Source: Bacteroidota bacterium (GTDB lineage: Bacteria > Bacteroidota > Bacteroidia > Chitinophagales > LD1). From it: 64,000 bases of DNA. How positions within the stretch are numbered: position 1 is the stretch's first letter; each line of letters starts with the position of its first letter. The position numbers and the translations under genes are program-made. The DNA lies in assembly GCA_947479455.1 (NCBI GenBank), contig CANJZE010000005.1, positions 1-64,000 of the forward strand, written 5' to 3'. The notes beneath the pieces are model-generated. The model made no database searches, had not been told where the DNA came from, and saw nothing but the letters and a program-made list of their open reading frames with translations. Below, one piece after another: positions 1-8,602 of this stretch.

Positions 1-2792
1 AAATTTATTCCATATCCAAAGCCTGATTTTTTCAGCGTGTGGTCTAACGAAACAGATGTTTTCAATTTAGGTGCATTCAAAGGAACAGCTTCGCCCGATG
101 AAAGAACCAACTGGTCTTTATTTACCCAACTCATACTACCGCCCACGCTTATATTGTGTTGTGCATCATCCAACGCATTGTATTGAAAACCGAAGTCAAT
201 TCCAAAAACATCTAACCTGCCAAGGTTTTGGTATGTAAGTATGTAATCCGACCCTACATATGCTGGGTCATTAGGAGTAATTGTTCCTACAGGTAATTGA
301 TGCATCAATACAACTAATTCATCCCATGTCGTGCTCGTGTCCGAAGCAACAATTGACGCATTTTGTAAAGATGGATTATTGTTTAATAACGGTTTAAGCT
401 GACCATCAATTAACCCGCCAATTTTATGAAGATTGTCGTAGAGTTTACCTCCTGGTGCATTTGGTCCTAAGTAAGTCATCCAGTCGAACATTACTGCTCC
501 AGACGCAGGTCTTAATGCACTTACGTAATTGCTAATCCTAGTCCAATAGCCATCAATTTGCAAAGAAAGTTTTCCGGCTATTAATCCTTTGTATCCTAAC
601 TCCAAAGTCTGGGTAGTAGAGTTGCCAATTTTTTTCAGGTTTTTAAAATTCTTTGCGTTCATTATACTTGAACCAAGGTCTTTAGTGGTAGCAAAGTTAG
701 CGTAATCAACTGCTATCATTTTAGCAGAGTCAATACTTCCCCCTTGTCCGGCTATGCCAAAGAAAGTTGCATCCAATAATGCTTGAACTGATGCTGGGTC
801 TATACCTTGAGCTGATGCTTTCTTTTTAAAACCTTCTGTAATAAACGTAAGCATAGAATCAAAAAGCGCTACATTATTTGCTCTATCACCATATGTTAAC
901 CATTGGCCTTGAGGAGCACTATATGGAGCCGTAATAAATTGAACGTTTCCCGCACCATCAAAATTGTAATTCCATCCATTAGGGTTTCCAATTCCGCGCA
1001 CGTTAATACCGTTAGGAATTAAACCGTTTGATAAATCCAAAAACTGATTAAGCGTAGTTGGAGAATCGAAAGCGCGGTTGTAAGTAATACGAATGTTGTG
1101 TCCCACAGCTGGTTTAAACACTACAGCCGCACGTGGACTGAATGACACACCTTTCAGAATACTGTTCCAGTCAATACGGAATGCTGCAACAAATTTCAAC
1201 CATTTCAACGGTTCGTAATCTCCCTGCAAATAACCACCTACCTGATTGAGGTTGTCAATTTTTTCAAACCTACCATTAATGGTTCCTTTAGTATCGGGGC
1301 GAGTAAGCAAGGCATCTATTCCATAAATCAAACCAAGGTTTTCAATTGGGTTCCACGAATGCTGTACCTGAATGCCATGAAGTTTAGACTTATCAATAAG
1401 CAACTGAACATGATAAGGACTAGGAGGTGCTGAAGAAGCGTAGTCATTTCTACTTGAAGCTGAAAGCTGCGGAATCAAATAAGTATTTCCGGCATCGCTG
1501 CTGTTAATGAAATACTGGATGTATAGTTTTTTCCAGATGATTCGCGTTTGCAAATACCAGTAAATCCAACCTCTGCCTAAACCGCCACCTTGCGCAGCCC
1601 CCAAACCCGTCAACTCAACATTATGTGTTCCTGATAATCCCCCGTTAACTATAATAGTAAGGTCTTTAATGGGACGAATATCAATACGGCCTTCAGCTGA
1701 ATATTTACGGATAAAAAAATCTTTGTGGAATCTTCTGATATCTAAATGAGCGGAATCAAGATAAGTAACACCTGCTGAGTCGTGCGTAAATGATTGCAGC
1801 GTATCAGGTGAAAACACTAATCCATTATGTGCCGAACCGAAAAGCATGCTGTCTCCTTCATATGGTTCGCGCGAATCAATTACAGGATAATCCTGTCCCT
1901 GAAAATAACTTCCCGAAATTTTATAGCCGAACTTACCATCAAACAATCTTCCTGAATGGCGAAATTCAGGATTGATGATGTTTCCCGAAATAATTTTGCC
2001 GTTGTTATACTGTTTAAGCGATTTATCTAACACGGTAAACCCGCTGGTCATAGCAATAGTGGTCATGAACTTCTTTTCCTGATCTAATGGAGATTTAGTA
2101 ATGATATGAACCACACCACTCGAAGCATTTGGGCCATACAATGCCGAAGCAGGACCACGAACTACTTCAATTCTTTCCATATCTAAGCTGCTGGTAGGAA
2201 CCAATTGATAAGCATTGATACGCAACGAAGGAACAGAGCCAATACGATTATCAACCACATTCAATACTGAGCCCGAAAAAATATTATTGAATCCACGAAC
2301 CACCACATTACTACTCACCAAACCGGTTCGCATGATATCAACTCCGGGTGTTGTTTTCAATTGCTCTACCGGAGTAGTAACGATATTGCGTTCCAACTTT
2401 TCCTGACCTATAACCGAAATAGAGGCCGGGGCATCAAGAATTTTTTCTTTCTTTTTGGAAGCCGACACCACTACCTGATTTAAACCAACATCGGTGGTAG
2501 CCAAATCCACATTCAAAACATAAGTAGCCGCATTTGTTTTTATGGCAAACTCCTGATTATCGTAACCTAGGTAACTAATCACCAGTGTCTTCGATTCTTT
2601 CGGAACATTTATAGAGTACTTACCTGCATCATCTGTAGTAGTTCCAATAGCAGTTCCCTTTACCATCACATTAGCACCTGGCATTGGTCGTTTCTTTTCG
2701 TCCTTTATGGTACCACTAATAGTAATGTCTTGCGCAAAAAGGCAAATGGAAAGAAGAATAAAAATGATTGGGAGTAGAATTCTTTTATTCAT
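1..2792 (-). CDS. TonB-dependent outer-membrane receptor, 3' end cut by window edge
   Basis: About 930 codons are open from an ATG at 2792 to the left edge, so the C-terminal end of the barrel is missing. The protein starts with a signal peptide (hydrophobic core, then LFAQ). A carboxypeptidase-like regulatory domain follows (GTIKDEKKRPMPGANV at about 27-42), and then a plug domain with the typical VVVRGFNN, VEVRGPASALYGPNASSG and VHIITKS motifs at about 145-230. The rest reads as beta-barrel with aromatic strand ends. The family imports siderophores, cobalamin or glycans across the outer membrane using TonB-ExbBD energy. The substrate cannot be read from sequence and no SusD partner lies on the visible side. 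The gene is followed upstream by a terminator belonging to the next minus-strand gene, so it is probably transcribed alone. Confidence 0.93.
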   Translation of the reverse strand, partial: MNKRILLPIIFILLSICLFAQDITISGTIKDEKKRPMPGANVMVKGTAIGTTTDDAGKYSINVPKESKTLVISYLGYDNQEFAIKTNAATYVLNVDLATTDVGLNQVVVSASKKKEKILDAPASISVIGQEKLERNIVTTPVEQLKTTPGVDIMRTGLVSSNVVVRGFNNIFSGSVLNVVDNRIGSVPSLRINAYQLVPTSSLDMERIEVVRGPASALYGPNASSGVVHIITKSPLDQEKKFMTTIAMTSGFTVLDKSLKQYNNGKIISGNIINPEFRHSGRLFDGKFGYKISGSYFQGQDYPVIDSREPYEGDSMLFGSAHNGLVFSPDTLQSFTHDSAGVTYLDSAHLDIRRFHKDFFIRKYSAEGRIDIRPIKDLTIIVNGGLSGTHNVELTGLGAAQGGGLGRGWIYWYLQTRIIWKKLYIQYFINSSDAGNTYLIPQLSASSRNDYASSAPPSPYHVQLLIDKSKLHGIQVQHSWNPIENLGLIYGIDALLTRPDTKGTINGRFEKIDNLNQVGGYLQGDYEPLKWLKFVAAFRIDWNSILKGVSFSPRAAVVFKPAVGHNIRITYNRAFDSPTTLNQFLDLSNGLIPNGINVRGIGNPNGWNYNFDGAGNVQFITAPYSAPQGQWLTYGDRANNVALFDSMLTFITEGFKKKASAQGIDPASVQALLDATFFGIAGQGGSIDSAKMIAVDYANFATTKDLGSSIMNAKNFKNLKKIGNSTTQTLELGYKGLIAGKLSLQIDGYWTRISNYVSALRPASGAVMFDWMTYLGPNAPGGKLYDNLHKIGGLIDGQLKPLLNNNPSLQNASIVASDTSTTWDELVVLMHQLPVGTITPNDPAYVGSDYILTYQNLGRLDVFGIDFGFQYNALDDAQHNISVGGSMSWVNKDQLVLSSGEAVPLNAPKLKTSVSLDHTLKKSGFGYGIN

Positions 2793-2892
2793 AATCTTGG
2801 TTTTGGTTAACGGGTTCAATATAGAATTTTTCGGTTTAGTTGAACTGAAGTTTTGTCCTGTTGTTGTTCGTGTGGAAGACCTTGCCGTTCAT

Positions 2893-2924
2893 AAAAAAAG
2901 CACAGTGTAAACTGCGCTTTTTTT
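2893..2924 (-). terminator. Intrinsic terminator of the deoxynucleoside kinase gene
   Basis: Read on the minus strand, an A-run is followed by AGCGCAGT, a TTAC loop, ACTGTGCT and a run of seven T. The eight-pair stem has one G-U pair on the minus strand, but that position is an A-C mismatch on the plus strand. This points to minus-strand use. It lies 20 bp after the stop codon at 2945. Confidence 0.75.
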
Positions 2925-2944
2925 GAATTCTAAGAAGAGTCAAT

Positions 2945-3772
2945 TTAAAACAACCCAAACAATTCGGCTCTCACCTTATTGATTACTTCGCCTTGTGCTT
3001 CTTCATCTTCTGCAAAGTTGATAGCATCCACATCGATTACAAGCAAACGACCTTCTTTGTAAGTGCTTATCCATTTTTCATAATACTCGTTCAATCTGCG
3101 GATATAATCTAAGCGAAGATTGTCTTCGTATTCTCTTCCTCGTTTTTGAATCTGGTTAACGAGTGTAGGTACCGATGCTTTGAGGTAAATCAACAAATCG
3201 GGCGGTGTAATGAGTGCCGAAATAGTTTCGTAAAGTTTGGTGTAGTTTTCAAAATCGCGGGTGCTCATTAAACCCATGCTATGAAGATTGGGAGCAAAAA
3301 TCATGGCATCTTCATGAATAGTTCTATCCTGAATAACTACTTCAGTTCCTTGTTTAATTTCTACAATCTGCTTGAAACGCGAATTCAAAAAATATACTTG
3401 AAGGTTGAAACTCCAGCGCGGCATATCTTCATAAAAATCGTTGAGGTATGGATTGTTCTCTACATCTTCAAAGTGAGGTATCCAGCCAAAATGTTTCGAA
3501 AGAATTTTTGTAAGTGTTGTTTTGCCAGCACCTATATTTCCTGCAATGGCTATGTGCTTGATTGGCTTTTTAGGTTTTCCTGAAACAGGTTTTGCTACAA
3601 GACTAGGTGCTTTCTTATTGGCAACTTTTGCCGCTGGTTTAGCAGTTACTTTTTTCGCAGCCGGCTTTGCTACAACTTTTGGTTTAGCTACAGGCTTTGC
3701 TTTCGCTTTTACTTTAGGTTGTGGTTTTGCTTTTTTAGGTGTCGGTTTCTTTGCCGCTTTTTTCTTTGCCAT
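2945..3772 (-). CDS. Deoxynucleoside kinase with Lys/Ala/Pro-rich N-terminal tail
   Basis: Residues 73-275 form a complete dNK-family kinase that phosphorylates deoxynucleosides for salvage. The P-loop GNIGAGKTT is at 78-86, QDRTIHED carries the catalytic D/E-R region at about 147-154, and the lid motif KRGREYE is at about 210-216. Residues 1-72 are almost only K, A, P and V, with repeated AKP and KKA words like histone H1 or HC1 tails. Family members are usually 200-220 aa, so the tail accounts for the 275-aa length. There is no Met between the tail and the kinase, and the ATG at 3772 is the only sensible start, so the tail appears translated. A second, tail-less paralogue is at 55526-56152. 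The tail may bind nucleic acid or be a flexible linker; its role is unknown. Confidence 0.9.
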   Translation of the reverse strand: MAKKKAAKKPTPKKAKPQPKVKAKAKPVAKPKVVAKPAAKKVTAKPAAKVANKKAPSLVAKPVSGKPKKPIKHIAIAGNIGAGKTTLTKILSKHFGWIPHFEDVENNPYLNDFYEDMPRWSFNLQVYFLNSRFKQIVEIKQGTEVVIQDRTIHEDAMIFAPNLHSMGLMSTRDFENYTKLYETISALITPPDLLIYLKASVPTLVNQIQKRGREYEDNLRLDYIRRLNEYYEKWISTYKEGRLLVIDVDAINFAEDEEAQGEVINKVRAELFGLF

Positions 3773-3821
3773 AATTGAAACTCTTTTTTGACAAACCAGA
3801 AAAGCATTGCGTTCTGTATTG

Positions 3822-3856
3822 TCTATTTACTATTTACTAACTACTATTTACTCTTA
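3822..3856. repeat. Heptamer array, five units (consensus ACTATTT)
   Basis: Five consecutive 7-bp units read TCTATTT, ACTATTT, ACTAACT, ACTATTT, ACTCTTA. The array lies between the 3' end of trpS and the start of the kinase gene, about 50 bp upstream of the kinase ATG. The units are degenerate but the 7-bp spacing is exact. Confidence 0.8.
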
Positions 3857-3890
3857 GTGTGTGTGGTCGAAAATAAAAATTGTTTCGCGC

Positions 3891-4892
3891 TTAAAAACTT
3901 TTAAGCCCTATAATTTCGCGAACGTCTTTTAAAGTTTGTGCTGCACTGGTTATTGCTTTACTTCCGCCATCACCCAAAATTTCGTACAGCTTTTTTTCAT
4001 CGGCACTCAACTCTTTAATCTTTTCGCGTATAGGAGAAAGGAAAAGCACCATGTCTTCGCCCAACTGTTTTTTCATATCGCCATAGCGAATAGAACAGTT
4101 GTTGTAAGCCTCTTCAAACTGTTTCAAGGTTTCTTCACTTGAAACTAATTTCATCATGTCAAACACATTCTGAATGATGAGCGGCTTAGCTGAATTAGGT
4201 TCTTTAGGTCCGCTATCAGTAACCATGCGCATCACCTTCTTGCGAATTACATCAGGCTCATCTTCCAAATAAATACAAGTGCTCTCCGGTTTGCTCTTAC
4301 TCATTTTGCCTTCACCATCTAAACTCGGCACGTTCACTAACTTCTCTGCAAACGAAAACGGTTGAGGCTCGGGGAAATAATCTACCTTATACAAATTGTT
4401 GAACCGCCTCACAAAATCGCGACTCATCTCCACGTGTTGCTGCTGGTCTTTTCCTACAGGAACTTTCTGTGCTTTATGAATGATAATATCTACCGTCATT
4501 AGTACCGGATAAGTAAGCAAGCCGGCATTTACATTGTTGGGTTGTTCCCGAATTTTTTCCTTGAACGTAGCTTCGCGTTCCAGTTCACCGAGGTAAGCGT
4601 GCATATTAAAGATGAGATACAACTCTGGAATCTGCGGCACATCGCTTTGCAAATAAAGCGCGCATTTATTTGGGTCGAGTCCGCAGGCGAGATAAATCAG
4701 CGCAATGTTTTTCGATTTTTCGCGAAGGTCAGCCGCATTAGGATGTGTGGTGAGCGAATGATAATCTGCCACAAAAAAATAGCCGTTGAAGATGTCTTGC
4801 ATTTGCACAAAATTCTTAACCGCCCCGAAATAATTTCCGAGATGCTGCTTGCCCGTTGGACGAACTCCGCTAACTGCTATTGGTTTTGTCAA
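3891..4892 (-). CDS. trpS: Tryptophanyl-tRNA synthetase
   Basis: A 333-residue class I aminoacyl-tRNA synthetase that charges tRNA-Trp. The N-terminus SGVRPTGKQHLGNYFGA (8-24) contains the HIGH-type signature as KQHLGN, and GKMSKSKPEST near residue 195 is the KMSKS loop. Length is normal for bacterial TrpS. The first codon is TTG at 4892. Upstream in the same frame there is a stop and no ATG, and the family's N-terminus begins just where this TTG places it, so TTG is the probable start. It lies downstream of gatC on the same strand, 103 bp apart, so two translation genes are side by side. Confidence 0.96.
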   Translation of the reverse strand: MTKPIAVSGVRPTGKQHLGNYFGAVKNFVQMQDIFNGYFFVADYHSLTTHPNAADLREKSKNIALIYLACGLDPNKCALYLQSDVPQIPELYLIFNMHAYLGELEREATFKEKIREQPNNVNAGLLTYPVLMTVDIIIHKAQKVPVGKDQQQHVEMSRDFVRRFNNLYKVDYFPEPQPFSFAEKLVNVPSLDGEGKMSKSKPESTCIYLEDEPDVIRKKVMRMVTDSGPKEPNSAKPLIIQNVFDMMKLVSSEETLKQFEEAYNNCSIRYGDMKKQLGEDMVLFLSPIREKIKELSADEKKLYEILGDGGSKAITSAAQTLKDVREIIGLKSF

Positions 4893-4967
4893 TTGATTAT
4901 TTGTTTCATCCCGTCTGTTTCAGCGGGAGATAATTGATAATTAAACAGTCAAACTAATTTGCTTTTT

Positions 4968-4993
4968 ACATAAACACTTGAACACGTAAACAC
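4968..4993. repeat. Octamer array, three units (ACNTNAAC)
   Basis: Units ACATAAAC, ACTTGAAC and ACGTAAAC follow each other with exact 8-bp spacing and fade out at the gatC stop codon. The same 26-bp string, with one change and inverted, occurs at 56181-56207, 51 kb away. Confidence 0.75.
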
Positions 4994-4995
4994 AA

Positions 4996-5286
4996 CTACT
5001 TCTTTATCACCTTCGGCACTTTAAAATAATCGCTATCGCGTTGTGGTGCGTTTTGTAGAGCTTCCTCTTTTGTAACAGTGTCTTTCACTACATCTTTACG
5101 CAAAACATTTTTCTCATCGGTCATATAAATAAGGGGTTCTACTCCGTCAACGTTTACTTCTTCAAGCTTCTGAACAAGGTCAAGAATTTTCTGCAAATCC
5201 TTCTTAATACCTTCCTTCGATTGCTCATCAAATTCAAGTTTAGAAAGTTCGGCAAGTCGGTCAACTAATTCGTTATCTATGTTCAT
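4996..5286 (-). CDS. gatC: Asp-tRNA(Asn)/Glu-tRNA(Gln) amidotransferase subunit C
   Basis: A 96-residue GatC, the small subunit that stabilises the GatAB amidotransferase converting misacylated Glu-tRNA-Gln and Asp-tRNA-Asn. It has the usual N-terminal helix VDRLAELSKLEF and the conserved VDGVEPL (about 49-55), followed by LRKDVV and the PKVIKK tail. I chose the ATG at 5286 (MNIDNELV). A TTG 51 bp upstream would add a 17-residue extension not typical of the family and would leave only 14 bp to the divergent ABC gene. GatA and GatB are not in this window, which is common in this phylum. Confidence 0.93.
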   Translation of the reverse strand: MNIDNELVDRLAELSKLEFDEQSKEGIKKDLQKILDLVQKLEEVNVDGVEPLIYMTDEKNVLRKDVVKDTVTKEEALQNAPQRDSDYFKVPKVIKK

Positions 5287-5351
5287 TCGTTTATTTATTT
5301 TCGACCGCGCTAAAATAGAAATTACAACCAACCGCAACGGAATCCTCTTCT

Positions 5352-6083
5352 ATGAACTCATCTATTATTGAAATAAAAAACATTAAGAAAGAATACATCA
5401 TGGGCTCGCAATTGATTGCGGCACTTAAAGATGTTTCGTTAAACATAAACAAAGGCGAATACGTGGCTTTGATGGGTCCTTCGGGCTCTGGAAAATCTAC
5501 CTTGATGAATATTCTCGGCTGTCTCGATTCACCAACAGCAGGTACATACAAATTGAACAACACCGAAGTTTCTGAAATGACAGATGATGAACTGGCACAC
5601 GTGCGGAACAAAGAAATAGGTTTCATTTTTCAAACCTTTAATCTTTTACCTCGCTTGACTTCGTTAGAAAATGTGGCACTGCCAATGGTTTATGCAGGCA
5701 TGAGTAAAACGGAACGCACGCTACGTGCCGTACAAGTAATGGAAATGGTTGGACTGAAAGACAGAATGGATCACAAACCCAATGAACTTTCGGGAGGGCA
5801 ACGTCAGCGTGTAGCCATTGCACGGGCACTGGTAAACAATCCAAGTATCATTCTTGCCGATGAGCCCACGGGAAATCTCGATACCAAAACTTCTTATGAA
5901 ATTATGGCGATTATGGAAGAGATAAGCAGCAAAGGCAATACCGTGATTATTGTAACACACGAAGAAGACATTGCCAAACATGCGCGCAGAATTTTGCGTT
6001 TACGCGATGGTTTAGTGGAAAGCGATTTGGAAAATGTTCCTGTAAGAATGAGTGCCGTACATTTGAATTTTGAAACGAGATAG
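5352..6083 (+). CDS. ABC transporter ATP-binding protein, LolD/MacB type
   Basis: A 243-residue ATPase with every ABC motif: Walker [10 protein letters not shown] (about 42-50), Q-loop [11 protein letters not shown] (about 93), signature [15 protein letters not shown] (about 145), Walker [12 protein letters not shown] (about 167) and the H-loop THEED. The sequence pattern is that of the MacB/LolD/FtsE-like group, which powers lipoprotein release, efflux or mechanotransmission through an FtsX-like permease. No permease gene adjoins it, so the partner must lie elsewhere. It is divergent from gatC with a 65-bp shared upstream region. Confidence 0.94.
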   Translation: MNSSIIEIKNIKKEYIMGSQLIAALKDVSLNINKGEYVALMGPSGSGKSTLMNILGCLDSPTAGTYKLNNTEVSEMTDDELAHVRNKEIGFIFQTFNLLPRLTSLENVALPMVYAGMSKTERTLRAVQVMEMVGLKDRMDHKPNELSGGQRQRVAIARALVNNPSIILADEPTGNLDTKTSYEIMAIMEEISSKGNTVIIVTHEEDIAKHARRILRLRDGLVESDLENVPVRMSAVHLNFETR

Positions 6084-6091
6084 CACAGAGG

Positions 6092-6151
6092 TAATCGGGA
6101 AATCAGTTAATCGGGAAATCAGTTTTTGTATTTAACTGATTACTGATTTTC
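6092..6151. repeat. Octamer array with inverted arm
   Basis: TAATCGGG and AAATCAGT alternate twice (6092-6123), giving a 16-bp unit in two perfect copies. This is followed by AACTGATTACTGATTTTC. The 10-mer AATCAGTTAA at 6101-6110 is exactly inverted at 6132-6141, so the spacer can fold into a hairpin. It lies between the ABC ATPase stop and the adenosyltransferase start. Confidence 0.7.
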
Positions 6152-6176
6152 TGAATTCCTGTTTAACTTTAACACC

Positions 6177-6752
6177 ATGAAAATTTATACTAAGACAGGC
6201 GACATTGGCGAAACCTCTCTCTTTGGTGGAAGAAGAGTTTTGAAAAGTGAATTGCGTATTGAAGCTTACGGAACCGTGGATGAACTCAACAGTTGGATTG
6301 GTTTATTACGCGATGTGCAAACCGAAAGCACTACTAAAGATTTATTGAAAGAAGTTCAGGACAGATTGTTTACGCTTGGTTCTACACTGGCGGCAGACCC
6401 TGATAATTCAAAACTTAAAACTCCTGACCTGCACGAAAGCGATATTGAACTTTTAGAAAATGCCATTGACAAAATGGATGAAGAGTTAGAACCACTTCGC
6501 AATTTTGTTTTACCTGGCGGTCATGTTTTTGTTTCGTATTGCCACTTGGCGCGAACGGTTTGCCGGAGAGCAGAACGTTTGTGTGTGTCGCTAATTCATG
6601 GCACCACTAAGCAAGAAAAGAGCGGGGCAAGTGATGCCATGAATATTTCAATTAAATATCTCAATCGCCTTTCCGATTATCTGTTTACGCTTTCCCGAAA
6701 AATGGCGAAAGATTTAGGCGCAGAAGAAGTAAACTGGCTGCCTAGAAAATAA
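6177..6752 (+). CDS. Cob(I)alamin adenosyltransferase, PduO type
   Basis: A 191-residue member of the PduO-type ATP:cob(I)alamin adenosyltransferases, which make adenosylcobalamin in the cytoplasm. Conserved words are KIYTKTGD at the N-terminus (ATP binding), SLFGGRR, YGTVDELNSWIG (about 31-42), the signature RTVCRRAERL (about 125-134) and NRLSDYLFTLSRK (about 163-175), all in the usual order and length. No cobalamin synthesis genes are nearby, so salvage is likely. The next gene starts 7 bp downstream and is probably co-transcribed. Confidence 0.94.
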   Translation: MKIYTKTGDIGETSLFGGRRVLKSELRIEAYGTVDELNSWIGLLRDVQTESTTKDLLKEVQDRLFTLGSTLAADPDNSKLKTPDLHESDIELLENAIDKMDEELEPLRNFVLPGGHVFVSYCHLARTVCRRAERLCVSLIHGTTKQEKSGASDAMNISIKYLNRLSDYLFTLSRKMAKDLGAEEVNWLPRK

Positions 6753-6759
6753 ATTACCC

Positions 6760-7155
6760 ATGAAAACTTCCATCAAAATTCTGTTCATGCTTTTAGTTTC
6801 AGTTTTGCTAACTGAAAATTCTTTTGGTCAAACAACTAAAGCGAAACCAAAATCTAACAGCAAAAAAGCGACTTCTGAAAAACCAAAACCTGTAGTTGCT
6901 CCAGCCCGTGACATTACCATCACATTACAAAACGACCATGAAGGAAGCGTAATGGTTTTTGCGGGACACAAAGAAGATTTGAAAAGTCCAAGATTGACAG
7001 CCATGGGCGGCTTAACTAAAAACAAACTTTACCTGCAAACAAATGATGTGGTTTGCATAGTAGTAAATAGCAAACCAACTGCCTGTGCCGAAGTAAAACC
7101 AACCACGGTTACTTTGAAAATAAATTCTTCGGCTACGCAGATTTCGGAGAAATAG
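6760..7155 (+). CDS. Small secreted protein of unknown function
   Basis: 131 residues. A clear signal peptide (KTSIKILFMLLVSVLLT, cleavage near SFGQ at 22-24) is followed by a Lys/Pro/Ser linker (about 26-50). An approximately 80-residue region with alternating hydrophobic residues, probably beta-strands (DITITLQNDHEGSVMVF to VTLKI), comes next. There are two Cys (CIVV and TACAEV), which might pair after export. I do not recognise a family. It starts 7 bp after the adenosyltransferase. The stop codon sits inside a small inverted repeat (GAGAAAT-AG-ATTTCTC, 7147-7162), which may end transcription facing the convergent TPR gene. Confidence 0.7.
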   Translation: MKTSIKILFMLLVSVLLTENSFGQTTKAKPKSNSKKATSEKPKPVVAPARDITITLQNDHEGSVMVFAGHKEDLKSPRLTAMGGLTKNKLYLQTNDVVCIVVNSKPTACAEVKPTTVTLKINSSATQISEK

Positions 7156-7164
7156 ATTTCTCTA

Positions 7165-8022
7165 TTACTTGGAGAGTTCTTTAATTCTCTCCAACCTTTC
7201 CTTTTCATTTTGTTGCAGGTATCTATCTGCTGAAAGAAGTTCATACGCCTTTTCAAAGTGGAAAGATGATTTCTGTTTCTCTCCTTTTAGTAAAAATAAT
7301 TCGCCCAACTCTTCGTGCACATAACCATCGTTTTGACCTGTGGTTACGGACTCTTCAAACAATGCGAGTTGAACTTTGAGTGCTTCTTCGATTTTATTTA
7401 CTGCGCGAAGCGTGCGTGCTACGCACCACTTTGCAAGGAATATCGAAGATGGTTCTTGTTTTTCTTCTCGCCATTTCAGCGCGCGCAAAAAAATGCTCAA
7501 CGCTTTTTCATATTCCTTTTTATCGAAGTAAGCCCAGCCAAGATTGTTGTATAAAGCACCTAACCAATTCTTAGCACGCTCTTGTTTCGAATTTTCGGCA
7601 AACAAAAGTCCTTCTTCGTTTAGAGCAATTGCATTTTCAGGTGGCGCAATTATGGCGAGTATGTGAATGGCATCTATTGCGTGAAAATCATTTTCAACTT
7701 CAATTGCAGTCTTTTTTGCCAACTCAAATTGTTCTTTCGCTTCTGCCTTTTTACCCGATGAGTTAAAAGTTCTTCCACGCTCCAAATGATAACGGGCATG
7801 CTCCAAATCATGCTGAATTGGCAATTGCTTTTCAACTTCATTTAAAGTTTCATGCGCTTCGGTGAACATGCCGCGCAAACTGTAAGTTCTCGCAATTTGT
7901 GTAAGCAGTTGCAAATGCTCCGACAGATTTTTTTCGGACGAAGAATCTTTCAGCACTTCACGAAATTTAATTTCTGTTTCAGCGGGATTGGAATAGTTCC
8001 ATAGTTTATCGAACTCGGGCAT
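7165..8022 (-). CDS. Tetratricopeptide repeat protein
   Basis: 285 residues, nearly all helical, with repeated TPR pairs: YHLERGRTFNSSGKKAEAKEQFELAKK (split about 86-112), ALYNNLGWAYFDKKEYEKAL at about 165-184, and a last repeat near HEELGELFLLKGEKQKSS. It lacks a signal peptide and membrane segments, so it is probably a cytoplasmic scaffold. I start it at the ATG at 8022; a TTG seven codons upstream would add only FLKNKS. It is convergent with the secreted-protein gene and divergent from aroK. The specific partner is not evident. Confidence 0.8.
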   Translation of the reverse strand: MPEFDKLWNYSNPAETEIKFREVLKDSSSEKNLSEHLQLLTQIARTYSLRGMFTEAHETLNEVEKQLPIQHDLEHARYHLERGRTFNSSGKKAEAKEQFELAKKTAIEVENDFHAIDAIHILAIIAPPENAIALNEEGLLFAENSKQERAKNWLGALYNNLGWAYFDKKEYEKALSIFLRALKWREEKQEPSSIFLAKWCVARTLRAVNKIEEALKVQLALFEESVTTGQNDGYVHEELGELFLLKGEKQKSSFHFEKAYELLSADRYLQQNEKERLERIKELSK

Positions 8023-8053
8023 AGATTTATTTTTCAAAAACAATAGTATTGAA

Positions 8054-8084
8054 ATTGGATGTGATTCTGCAAAACTTACATTCG
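8054..8084 (+). promoter_or_regulatory. Possible Bacteroidota promoter of aroK
   Basis: ATTG at 8054-8057 and TACATTCG at 8077-8084 are 19 bp apart. They match the Bacteroidota -33/-7 pattern (TTTG/TANNTTTG) with one change in each box. The -7 box is four bases before the ATG, so the mRNA would be nearly leaderless. Confidence 0.35.
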
Positions 8085-8088
8085 CAAG

Positions 8089-8595
8089 ATGACAGTGTTT
8101 CTCATTGGCTTTATGGGTTCAGGCAAAACTACTTTTGGTAAAAAGCTGGCAGCAAAACTGAAGTTGAACTTTGTTGACTTAGACGAACAGATTTGTATTG
8201 CTAACAAAGTCAAAAGCATAAACAGTTTAATTGAATTAAAAGGCTTCGACTATTTCCGCCAAACTGAAAGCAAAACTTTGAAATCGCTTTCACTCGAAAA
8301 CAGTTTAGTTTCTACAGGCGGAGGAACTCCTTGTTACTTCGACAACATGGATTGGATGAAACAAAACGGAACTGTTGTTTTTCTTCAAGTAGATGAAGGC
8401 GTTCTTTTGAGCCGTTTGAAAAATACTGATTTAGAAGAAAGACCTTTGCTCAAAGGTTTAGATGAAGAAGAATTGAAAAATTTCATCAACGAAAAACTAA
8501 AAGAACGTTTGCCATTTTATGAGCAAGCGCATTTCTCTTTTAATCCGGTGACTGAGAAGATGGAAGCGTTAGTAGAGAAAATTCAGAAGTTGTAG
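8089..8595 (+). CDS. aroK: Shikimate kinase
   Basis: A 168-residue kinase that makes shikimate-3-phosphate on the way to chorismate. Walker A is GFMGSGKTTFGKKLA (7-21), the shikimate-binding DLDEQI is at about 33-38, FRQTESK at about 58 carries the conserved Arg, and STGGGTPC (about 76-83) is the signature Gly motif. The lid region EERPLL is near residue 122. Length fits the family. The isochorismate synthase at 36507-37619 is a downstream user of the product. The gene ends 7 bp from the convergent SGNH-like gene. Confidence 0.94.
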   Translation: MTVFLIGFMGSGKTTFGKKLAAKLKLNFVDLDEQICIANKVKSINSLIELKGFDYFRQTESKTLKSLSLENSLVSTGGGTPCYFDNMDWMKQNGTVVFLQVDEGVLLSRLKNTDLEERPLLKGLDEEELKNFINEKLKERLPFYEQAHFSFNPVTEKMEALVEKIQKL

Positions 8596-8602
8596 AATAG
8601 TT

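Noticed and set aside
3522-3791. Open frame on the plus strand rich in Phe/Ala/Gly opposite the kinase tail
   Set aside because: It is the complement of the Lys/Ala/Pro codons of the tail, whose frame continues into a real kinase.
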